A DNA stretch of 50,739 nucleotides from positions 1-50,739 of IMG/VR virus record IMGVR_UViG_3300030085_004299; one strand, given 5' to 3'. A program made the position numbers and the translations under genes. The notes under the pieces are model-generated. The model was not told the origin of the DNA, made no database searches, and saw only the letters and a program-made list of their open reading frames with translations. Within the stretch, counting starts at the first letter, position 1. Each line of letters opens with the position of its first letter. The DNA comes from a virus. Positions 15,727 through 25,300 of the stretch are shown piece by piece.

Positions 15727-16728
15727 TCAGAATACACTACCATCAAACCCGAAATCATCTCCGAGTTCAATCTGAGCATTATCAGCAGCATTGATATTAA
15801 AGACCTTTGATCCACTGACATGATTTTGAAGAGGTGTCTTATCTTGAGCTCTTCTGACAACAATCTTATTATCTGCTATTGTTTCAATATACATCTCTTC
15901 TTGATCAACGTAGATATATGATCCTTCAGTCAGCGCAGATCCATTATCAACATCAATCACAGTTTCATTCATATCAACATTTTCAGCCAACAATGTAGCA
16001 ACTACACCATCATAATCTTTGAGTGCTCTTGGAGTAACTTGATACGTAAGATCTCTTTCGTACTTACTACCATCCTTACTACCAGCAACATAACCAATAG
16101 AAACTTTCTTGATGATATCCCCAGAAACATCCTTGAGAGGTCCGAAGACCATGGTTTTGACGGTAAATGTAAATGTGTAAAGAAGAGCTCTTCTTGTATC
16201 AAAGTTCCCTTCATATTCGTCAGACATATCAATGTTGTCAAGAACAACTGGAACATTTCTTACCTCATTGAAATTCCCAAGAAATTTGATAGGAAGTGTA
16301 TAACCTGGTTGAAAATATGGGACGATTTGTTCTACGATTTGAAGCATATCATCATTCAGTTTTGTATAAACTGAAAGGACAATCGTCATATTGTATGGAA
16401 CAGGAAGATATGTTTTTCTTTCTTCAGTACCGTCAGATGATTTGATAACCATCTGTTGTGTTTGAGTTGTTTTACGAGAGGGGTCGTAAGCAAGATTTGT
16501 GAATTCAAATGACATCCTAGGAAGAGTCATTTGAGTCGGATGATTCAAATCGGGATTTTGATTCAACCTTGCGAGAAACTTTTGGGTGGGACCATAAGCT
16601 AGAGGAACCTTGATGACACTTACGGTGTCATCTGAGTCATCCTTATGCTTAATCTGTATACCGTTAAACATTGATCCAAAACCAATGATAACAGATCTAA
16701 AGATCTCGTTGTAAAAATACTCAAACAT
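15727..16728 (-). CDS. gp15: Tail sheath stabilizer and completion protein gp15
   Basis: Caps the tail tube and sheath and provides the head-joining surface in T4-like phages. The N-terminus MFEYFYNEIFRSVIIGFGSM and the body (LPVPYNMTIVLSVYTKLNDD; RRALLYTFTFTVKTMVFGP) are typical of gp15. At 333 residues it exceeds T4 gp15 (272) by a C-terminal extension (about 255-320). That extension carries an acidic strand module (YIYVDQEEMYIETI, then VVRRAQDKT and NHVSGSKVF) also found in the gp7-position and DUF4815 proteins. It ends GFDGSVF. An AGGTATATACC box lies 9 bases before the ATG and a TTAAATA word just upstream of that. Confidence 0.93.
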   Translation of the reverse strand: MFEYFYNEIFRSVIIGFGSMFNGIQIKHKDDSDDTVSVIKVPLAYGPTQKFLARLNQNPDLNHPTQMTLPRMSFEFTNLAYDPSRKTTQTQQMVIKSSDGTEERKTYLPVPYNMTIVLSVYTKLNDDMLQIVEQIVPYFQPGYTLPIKFLGNFNEVRNVPVVLDNIDMSDEYEGNFDTRRALLYTFTFTVKTMVFGPLKDVSGDIIKKVSIGYVAGSKDGSKYERDLTYQVTPRALKDYDGVVATLLAENVDMNETVIDVDNGSALTEGSYIYVDQEEMYIETIADNKIVVRRAQDKTPLQNHVSGSKVFNINAADNAQIELGDDFGFDGSVF

Positions 16729-16737
16729 TATTTTACA

Positions 16738-16748
16738 GGTATATACCT
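16738..16748 (-). promoter_or_regulatory. AGGTATATACC box before gp15
   Basis: Identical 11-mer, at almost the same distance from the start codon, as the box before the giant fibre (12440-12450). On the minus strand it directly follows TTAAATAG. Confidence 0.4.
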
Positions 16749-16749
16749 C

Positions 16750-16756
16750 TATTTAA
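16750..16756 (-). promoter_or_regulatory. Late promoter-like word upstream of gp15
   Basis: TTAAATA on the minus strand in the 38-base gap between gp14 and gp15, 21 bases before the ATG. Confidence 0.35.
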
Positions 16757-16766
16757 CAGTTTTGTA

Positions 16767-18236
16767 TCAAGGCATTCCAAATGGATTGGTTTGAGAGAAA
16801 TCTATAATAGTATCTGCTTCTATCTCTATATTATCATTATCAGCATATGGATCAACAATATCATCGGTGTTAATACTTCCGACAGTATACTTTGCTCCAG
16901 ACTCAGAACCAGTTAATACCTCACCCTCGGTAAATGAACCACTTATAACTCCGACTTCCATAACGTCTGTAACACCATTCCATTCTTTAACTCTTGCAGT
17001 CGTTCCAGAGATTGATCCAGTGACTATCTCATTGAATACAAACGTTCCTCCAATACCTGTTTCTCCACTTACATTAGGAGCACTAATTGTTATAACAGGT
17101 GCAGAACCGTAACCCTCACCACCATCTAAGATGTAGATAGCTGTCACGATACCAGATGCATTTATTGTAGCAATACCTATTGCATCTCTCGTCGGAGGTG
17201 CACCGGCACCATTACTAAAGTCTTCTTGATTAGTACTGAATCTAATGGTATTTGAACTAAATCGAACACTACCTTGAGTAACACCAATTGATACAGTTGG
17301 TGCAGTTACATATCCAGATCCACCATTCGTAACTGTAAAGGTTTGAATAGAACCGTTTGTTGAAATACCAGTGGTCGCTGCAAATCCAGATCCACCACCA
17401 CCAAGAACAGTGATTACAGGTGCTACTGTATATCCACAACCTGCGTTTGTTATATTAATCGCAGATACTTTACCAGATTTACCATCACAAGCAGGATAAG
17501 TATAATTTACTGATGCAATACCAACCGCAGTTGTCTCTCCACTCGGAGCAGATGAGAATCCAACCCTTGGTTGAGCAGTGAAACCTCTTCCCATATTTGA
17601 GAGGTAGATCTTATTAACTGCTCCAGAAGAACAAATAGTTGCTGTAGCAGTAGCTGTTGTACCAGCACCGATTAGATTTAATGTTTGAATATAACCAATT
17701 TGTTCGATTTCATCATCAATCTCGGTAATATCCGTGTCAATTACCTCATCTTCATATCTGAAGAGTTCACATCTTAATTCATATACGTAAGTCTTCTTGA
17801 GTTGGTAGAAGGGTTGTTCATGCTCAACAAACTTAATTTCAAATAATCTATCTCCCAGTGGGAAATAAATTAAGTCTCCCTCTTTAGGTCTCGTGTTTAA
17901 CTCAACACCAGTTAAGTCTCTTGTAAGTGGGGAGATATAATTTTCAAATCTTTCTTTGGAGATGATAAGTTGAAGATCATCTCTATTTTCAATACCAAAT
18001 TTTGAAAGAATAGTTCCCTGACCAGTATATCCTTCATAATTATCAATATATGCTTCTAGAGGATATGCATTTTTGAATTCAGATTCAACTACCTCTTTTA
18101 TGACTTTATTTGTAGTTGCGTATGTCCTTGGAAGATAATGTACCTCCACACCATACATCTGCAACTGTTCGTTTACAAGACTCTGGATTAGGTTTTGTTC
18201 GGATCTAGTACCGTTAAGAAAAAAGGGATTTAACAT
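16767..18236 (-). CDS. gp14: Neck protein gp14
   Basis: Head-completion (neck) protein that, with gp13, closes the portal and joins the tail in T4-like phages. The N-terminus MLNPFFLNGTRSEQNLIQSL, the segment EVHYLPRTYATTNKVIKEVV and the strand KKTYVYELRCELFRYEDE are typical of gp14. At 489 residues it is nearly twice T4 gp14 (256). The excess lies at about 185-450 and consists of GxGY..xPxVxI repeats (NAGCGYTVAPVITV, NGGSGYVTAPTVSI, DGGEGYGSAPVITI), then an SGTTARV/SGAKYTV pair. The same repeats occur in baseplate proteins here. The C-terminus IDFSQTNPFGMP returns to the neck family. AGGGTGA at the end of gp13 is its likely ribosome site. Confidence 0.93.
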   Translation of the reverse strand: MLNPFFLNGTRSEQNLIQSLVNEQLQMYGVEVHYLPRTYATTNKVIKEVVESEFKNAYPLEAYIDNYEGYTGQGTILSKFGIENRDDLQLIISKERFENYISPLTRDLTGVELNTRPKEGDLIYFPLGDRLFEIKFVEHEQPFYQLKKTYVYELRCELFRYEDEVIDTDITEIDDEIEQIGYIQTLNLIGAGTTATATATICSSGAVNKIYLSNMGRGFTAQPRVGFSSAPSGETTAVGIASVNYTYPACDGKSGKVSAINITNAGCGYTVAPVITVLGGGGSGFAATTGISTNGSIQTFTVTNGGSGYVTAPTVSIGVTQGSVRFSSNTIRFSTNQEDFSNGAGAPPTRDAIGIATINASGIVTAIYILDGGEGYGSAPVITISAPNVSGETGIGGTFVFNEIVTGSISGTTARVKEWNGVTDVMEVGVISGSFTEGEVLTGSESGAKYTVGSINTDDIVDPYADNDNIEIEADTIIDFSQTNPFGMP

Positions 18237-18242
18237 ATGTCA

Positions 18243-19115
18243 TCACCCTATCATGTCAAGAGGTGGTAACTCATATGTACTCAACATTCTCTCCTGTATA
18301 CGATCGAGTTCTGCTTGTGCGTCATCATATAACTGTCTTCCGTTGAATTCAATACCACCAGGTAGTTTGACTCCTTGGAACTTTATCAAATTCTGACCCC
18401 ACTGTTTCTTTATAAGTGCTGTCAGATATGGTTTTAAGAAAGAATCATTGTAGACTCTTGGATAATCATTGGGATCAGCAGTTCTCCAACAATCAATAAT
18501 AATAAACTCACCAACTTTGAGATTACTCCAATCAATATCAAGATACATTCTATCTTTTCTTTGATTGAATCTAATTTGTTTATGTGTATTCAGAAGGAAA
18601 TTCATCGATTCCAAATACGACATAGCCATTGAGTAACTCAACAAATCTGTGTTACCCCAATAGTAGATATCATTTAGGAACAGTTGATACTTGAAACTGA
18701 ACATGTTCGATGAGCTAATTGATTGAGCATCATCGTATTGAAATACTTTGTTAATCCCGATGACATTAGGTGGGATTTGAAGAAAGTTACTATTTTCATA
18801 ATATGTAAATGTAGTTGCAGTTCCTACGATAGTTGTACTTGCCGCAGTTGAAGCAATACCAACCGATGGTCGCCCAGAACCTTGAGCAGGAGCACCAGGT
18901 GGTCTTGCCTTACCCCTATCAACATCAGCCTGAGTTATCTGATACTTGAGGTATGTTTGACCCACACCATCAAAATGTCTCTCTTGAAAATATTGAATTG
19001 CATCGTCTACAAGGTCTTCAATCTGTTCATCAGCCACGTTGATCTCCAATACAGGAGCACCCAACTGTCTTAAACAATAATCAATAAGTTCTTGTCTAGT
19101 ACTAGGCTGTGCCAT
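18243..19115 (-). CDS. gp13: Neck protein gp13
   Basis: Head-completion protein that binds the portal and gp14. At 290 residues it is close to T4 gp13 (309). Family features are the helical N-terminus (RQELIDYCLRQLGAPVLEIN, then DEQIEDLVDDAIQYFQERH), the central strand region ending SFKYQLFLNDIYYWG, and the C-terminal LTALIKKQWGQNLIKFQGV with LPGGIEFNGRQLYDDA. It sits directly upstream of gp14 with a small gap; its stop region provides the gp14 ribosome site. ATAAATA lies 25 bases upstream (19141-19147). Confidence 0.94.
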   Translation of the reverse strand: MAQPSTRQELIDYCLRQLGAPVLEINVADEQIEDLVDDAIQYFQERHFDGVGQTYLKYQITQADVDRGKARPPGAPAQGSGRPSVGIASTAASTTIVGTATTFTYYENSNFLQIPPNVIGINKVFQYDDAQSISSSNMFSFKYQLFLNDIYYWGNTDLLSYSMAMSYLESMNFLLNTHKQIRFNQRKDRMYLDIDWSNLKVGEFIIIDCWRTADPNDYPRVYNDSFLKPYLTALIKKQWGQNLIKFQGVKLPGGIEFNGRQLYDDAQAELDRIQERMLSTYELPPLDMIG

Positions 19116-19139
19116 CTATAATTAGACCTATCTATATGT

Positions 19140-19373
19140 CTATTTATTTAATAAATCGGTGATGGTATGAAGCATATTCTTTATGTCATTCACATCACTT
19201 TTCAGATTTGTCACTTCATCCTGTAAATTGACAACTTCTTGTTGTTGTTCATTTAATTTTTCACGACGTTTCAAATATGATTTAAAGTCATCATTATTCT
19301 TATTAACAATAGCACCTGAATGGGTATCTCTATAATACCCATCCATGCCCTCAACAGGAATCATTTTACTCAT
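19140..19373 (-). CDS. Small coiled-coil protein, conserved in T4-like marine phages
   Basis: A 77-residue protein of unknown function. The N-terminus MIPVEGMDGYYRDTHSGAIV is a compact beta motif seen in small proteins of marine T4-like phages. The rest (about 28-77) is a charged coiled coil (NLQDEVTNLKSDVNDIKNML). Its ATG overlaps the stop of the DUF4815-type gene (TAATG), so its translation is coupled to that baseplate gene, and it precedes neck gene gp13. A scaffold or linker role would fit but is not shown. Confidence 0.78.
   Translation of the reverse strand: MSKMIPVEGMDGYYRDTHSGAIVNKNNDDFKSYLKRREKLNEQQQEVVNLQDEVTNLKSDVNDIKNMLHTITDLLNK
19141..19147 (-). promoter_or_regulatory. T4-type late promoter for the neck genes
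   Basis: ATAAATA on the minus strand at the end of the 77-residue gene, 25 bases before the gp13 ATG. An overlapping TTAAATA occurs four bases further upstream. Confidence 0.5.
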
Positions 19374-22300
19374 TATGCTAATGCAATACCTCTCAGATTT
19401 CTAATCATCGGCGCAACTGCTTGATCTGTAGATGTACCAATGATTTTAATTCTAAATGAACTGAAAGAAACCAAGTCATCAATACTATACTTATATTCTC
19501 TAAACATGTCTACAGTAGGAAAAGGTTCGAAAGAATCAACTTTAGGAATTAATTGATCTGGAGTTCCATTACTCTTACCACGTTCAAGGACTGAACCATT
19601 TACGTCCAAGTTTTTAAATCCAGGGAAAGGAACAAAAATTGTTTCATCCACTGGTTTATCTTGATCAAGTGCAAAGAATACTCTGATGTCATTCTTTGTT
19701 GAACAATATGCATCGAATAATACTTGTAAAGATGTTGCAGGATTTTCTAACCTAATGTTCTTGGATACGTAGACGAATCTGTTTGGATCATCTATCGTCC
19801 CAGAAACTTTGAAGTCACCAGCATAATTTGTAATTGGTTGATTAATTCTATTACTTGTGAATACAACAGATGCATTATCAAGATCAATAGCAGGAGATAA
19901 TCTTGTATCTACCGTAGTTAAATCACACGTCAAGGTGAATGATCTTTTACCTGGGAATAAATCGGAATTAAGTAAAAGTTCTTCATTTCTTCCAGAAGCA
20001 AGCATCCTGAGAGAATCAAAATAATTTGGTTCAAATAGATTTACCTCTTGGAATCCCTGATCAACCATATTCTCTTGATTACCAGATACACTGGATGCAC
20101 TGACAGTTCTTACCTGAGAAATCAAATTAGTTCCAAGAGGTGTAATATTTGTAATTCTTGGAATAATCATGTGGAATGGTATATTATGAGTACTTTGTAC
20201 AAGAGGACCACCTGCAACCTTTTTATCATTAAAGTAAAGTGGTGGGAAACCTTCTGAGTTAGCAGGTGCTCTGTTAGTACCATTTGCATTCATTAAAACT
20301 TTTACATAATAATAATCAAGACCAATAGCAGGTTCATCGAGTTCTGATTCTACAACATTGGCTAATTGATGTTCTCTGTTGATTCTCCTTAGAGATACAC
20401 CATCTAATTCATACTTATAGATCAACTCACCTAAAGAATGGGTAGAAAGTGTCGTATTATCAACACCTCTCGTAATTCCAGTAAGTGTCCTTCCATTTAC
20501 ACCTGTATAACTTATAATCTCATCACCGATTCTTACATAACCTGGGTTTGTGCCTGCAACCCCAATATTTTCAAATGTTTTGAAAATTTCTGAATCACTT
20601 TCAAGAGTGATGAATGAGGTAGTATCAAATGGATAGTCTTGTGCTAAATTATTTGTAACTACATCACTTTGTACATTTTCAATTGTAGCTCTGTTTGTAT
20701 TAGAGTATAATCCATGATTTCTCTTAAATACTTTCATGTAATCACCTTGATGTGCAACTGTTATAGGTGATAAAGGAATTACGTCTCCACCTACACCGTT
20801 GAGTTCTGTAGTAAAACCAACGTTGTTTTCGTAGTAAAGTGGATATGCAGAATTTGTAGAGAAATTACCCTGAACATTTTCAAGAACAAGAGTGTTGTTT
20901 CCAAGTAATTCTTGTACTGAAAGCTGTATTCCAGATCCAAGATCAAGAGAACCAACACTGACTGGAGTCAATACATCACCAACCACATAACCAGAACCAC
21001 CAGCATTAATGGTTGCGGCAACTGCAACCCCACCATTAATTGTAATGTCTACAGTACCGTTAATACCCTTACCAGTAATTGCTGTGAGTGCAACACCAGT
21101 GTAAGTGAAACCACCCAATGATGGTGTAAAACCAGAACCCACATTTGTGAGTGAAAGATCGCCCGTTGCAGAACCAGCAAATGCTACAAGAGTACCTTGT
21201 GCTCCAATACTTAACTGTTTGACCGTGTTACCAACCTGTAAAGGATGAGGAACATCACTATCATGATTGACAGTGGTTCCAAGTCCAACTCTTAACTGTC
21301 TTGGTTCAAGTGAAATACCATTTGGATCCACAGATGACCCTGACCTAAAGGCCTTAGTGAATCCTGGATTATAGAATGAAACTGAACCAGATGTACTGAA
21401 TTCTGCCCTATAAAGTTTAAATTTAAGATCTTCATATTGACTTGGTGTCCAGACAGATGCATTTTGTGATTTGAACAGAGAACCAAGAAGAGGTTGTTCA
21501 GAAACAATTACTTGATCTGATTCACCCCCTCCCAAGGTTGTAATATCAACTTCACCCAATCTGCTTATGTAGACACTGTAATCTGTTGAATGACTCTTGA
21601 GAACCATTGCATATTCTTTACCTGCCTCAAGGTAAACTGGTGATTGGAAAGTAAAAGTTGTTACTGCAGAACCATCATCACTAAGTTGTACTTGATTTGG
21701 ATTTAATGTAACTTGAGAGAATGGAAGAATTTTTTCAGATGGTGTACCAAGATATGTTTCCCTTATTTCGAATACAACTGGAACTCCATTATCTGACTTA
21801 GTTCTAAAGTAAATATCAACCTTCGTTACAAAAATACCAGTATCATCATCAATCAAAAATGTCTGTGCTAAAGGATCTGGATCTGGTAATGGTCTTGGAG
21901 CCGGCCGCGGGGGTCGTGGTCTAGGTCTAGGTCTTCTTCTTATTTGTCTGTCAACATCAACATCAACATCAGTTTCTGTATTTACAATTGTAAACGATAT
22001 TTCCTCCGTTTCTGCACTGTCACTTAGAGTTCTTGTATCAGTAAATTCTTGTCGTCCAACTCTAGCATTCCTGAGTGACAAAGTGGTTTCTTGTGTAGTT
22101 GTAAGATCTCCTTGAGAATAGAAAATTGATTCACCCGATGTGGTAACTGTTCCTTGAATAGAACTATTAGTACTACTGCTTGTAAGTCTAAATAAAGATC
22201 TTCCTGTTTCAAATGATGGGTTAGATGAATTTCCAGATTCTGGCACTCTAAATGAAGCCAGCAGAGTTCCGACTCTATCAGTTACAAGTCTCTTTCTTCT

Positions 22301-25300
22301 TACTCTTGCTTGAGCACCACTGGTTTGACCAGTTAATATCATATTCGTTTCAACACGTCCAAAATATTGTGGGAAGTCTGTAGATTGAAGACTAAACAGA
22401 TCCACATTTAATGTTGAAGATGAAGAAGAATACAGCTCAGGAATTTGATTATCACGACTGTATGGATTAGATCCATAAAAGTCTGTAGGGGAAGTATAGG
22501 GACCAAATTTGTGATTTGAATTTGCTACTCTAAATCTAGCTCGGGGCGAACTGTCCGAATTGAACATTTGTACACCACCATTATTCATATCACCAAGAAC
22601 ATCCTCTCCAGGTAGGAATGTTCCGTGAATCATTTCAATTTCAATAAGTTTTGGAGTACAGAATTTAGTGACCGCAACTCCATCAAAGAAAGAATAAACT
22701 CTGGTAAATGGTTTTAATGACGATCCTTTGACAGTAATATTACGAGATCTCATAAAGTTGATGATCTCAGTATTAACTACAAAATTACCAAGTGTTTCGG
22801 TATTAATTTGCTCATTAACTGTAAACTGAGTACCAGTTCTCTGTTGATTAAGTGAAACAGATGATGTTGCTGAGATATTATGATCGTTGGTCGTAGTTGT
22901 TGTAGTTTCTGTAGTTGTAGTGTTCTCAGTTATTATCCGAGCACCTCTATCGCGTACTCTAGTTCTGGTATTACTATTCGATGTTGAAACTGATGAACTT
23001 TGTGATCGGTCTGACAACGATAGGTCTAAGTTAACACCAGTAGTTTCCCAAGAATTCCAGATTGTTGGAGTCACACCAACACTCTGACCATCAGCGTTTG
23101 TAGTAACTTCTGCACCAAGTGCTTCTGCAATTCCTTGGAAAGAACCTTCCATCATTACATTATTAATTTCTGCCTGGGTGGTGTCAATCCAAACATCAAC
23201 TTCTGGTGTCAATTCAACATTTCCTTGCCAGAATTGTACAAGGTATGGTGTCACACTTTCAACTCTTGTTGCATAAGGTTGATTCAACCATTCAACATCA
23301 GTATAATCGAGAGTAACAGTTTGACCAGTTTTTCTTACATTTACACCAATAGGATTTGCAAATTCAGTATCTAAACTTGTATTAGATTCATTACTAACAC
23401 CATCTATTACACGAGTGCTAAGTTGAAGATTTAATGCAGTGGTGTGATGTGATGGTCTAAGGATTCCATTTCTTCTATCAATACTATTTCTAATACCAAT
23501 CGAGGTATCCTGAGGTTCAAGACTTGAGAAGTTGTCAACAAATACTCCAGACTTAAATCTGTTTAGTCCATTAGCATCCTCTACGAATGAATTGAGTGTT
23601 TGTGATTCGAGTTGATTGAGAGATGTATAATATTCTAGATTTTTAATCCTTTGCTCAAGTTTTGCTATATCAGTCATCTGATATCTCTTATGTTCAATAA
23701 ATTTGACTTCAGCGTCAGAGACATTATAAAGGAATGGTGGTAGATATATCGTAGCAATACTCATAGTATTACTAATAGCCGGAGGCATTTTTGGATCGTC
23801 TTCTGCAGCACCCTCAGTTAAACCTAAATTTCCTTCAGTATCAATAAATATTCTATCTACTCTACCCAAGAAATAAGCATAATCTAAAGTCATTGACTCA
23901 TCAGATGCAATGACGTGAGGTGCACTATGTAGTCTTCCACTTTGACCGTCTGCAAAACTTCTTCCACTAAATTCAAATGGTGAATTTGCACCTTCAGATA
24001 CTGAGTAATCAGCAACTCTTGGTCTCACATCAATAATATCAGAAACTCTAAATCCATCTATTGCACCAAGATCTTTACCATAATCAAATGCTTCATATGA
24101 ACCTATTGTTGTAATGTCCCCATCATCAGAATTTTGATATCCTGCAGATGCGTAGTAAATACGAATTTTTTTAGAAGGGGCTTGAACTTCTGCTCTTCTT
24201 ACGATACGAGAATAATCGTAAATAGTCGATCTTTGTCCATTGTCAAATTTAAAGTCAGATGTTATATTTTTTGAACCAAGTTTTACTAAAGATGAGACAC
24301 CACTTACGGATGAAGTTTGGAATTTAATTTCCTCATTATTCAAGAACGATGTATCGTTCAAATAAGAAAAATAGATATTTGTATCGTCAAGTTTTTGTAA
24401 ATAAATTGCCTTAGCACCACTTGTTTGACCAATCAAAGTTTCTCCAATGATTAAATCATTAGTGGTTGCAGTATTGCCGTTAAGTTGCCCTAATGTCATA
24501 TAAGGAGCAGTGGGATCAGTGGTATCTTCTGATTCAAAAATACCATAAATTTTATATACATCTGGTGTGTTCAATGAAATTTGATCATCTTGAACTCTTG
24601 TTCCATAAGGATATTCACCGTACTCAAGACCATCATTAAGTGTGGTTGATCCAATACCAGATGCAGCATCTCTAGACTTATTGATAATAATATCTTTCGA
24701 GATATTTTTTATTTTTGTTTTTGCTTTAACTTTACTTTTTCTTATAGTAGTGATTAATCTTGAACCCGTATCATTAGCTCCAAGACCGTTGATCTGTAAA
24801 GTAGTTGAACCATTTGTTAGTGAAAATCTATCTTCCGACAAAATTTCAGTATCACCATTTGATCTTATAAGAATATATCTTTCCTCATCATAAGGTAAAA
24901 ATACTTCATTTTCTCCTGCATTAATAGAAGAAGTTGAATTATCTGTAATAGATGTAGTATATTGTCTTCTTATTATAATGTCAGAATTAATAAGATCTAC
25001 TGATTCAATGTTTACTTTAGGTAAACTTGTAAATAATGTATTATTACCAGAAGTGTTACCCGACCTTTGACCACCAGCCAGTTTTGTTGTGATTAATTCA
25101 AGATTTTGAACTGTCTCAACTGATGTTGGAAGAGCACCATTACATACTCCAGTTACCGATTCAACGGCCTCAATTGCAAAATTAGTTGCTCCAACACTTA
25201 CAACTCTACCAAGACTTTGAATATCAAAAGCATTTCTTGAATATCTAACTATATTTCCTACAGTTACAATACCAACAAAACTAAAACCAGGGTCTGCTGG

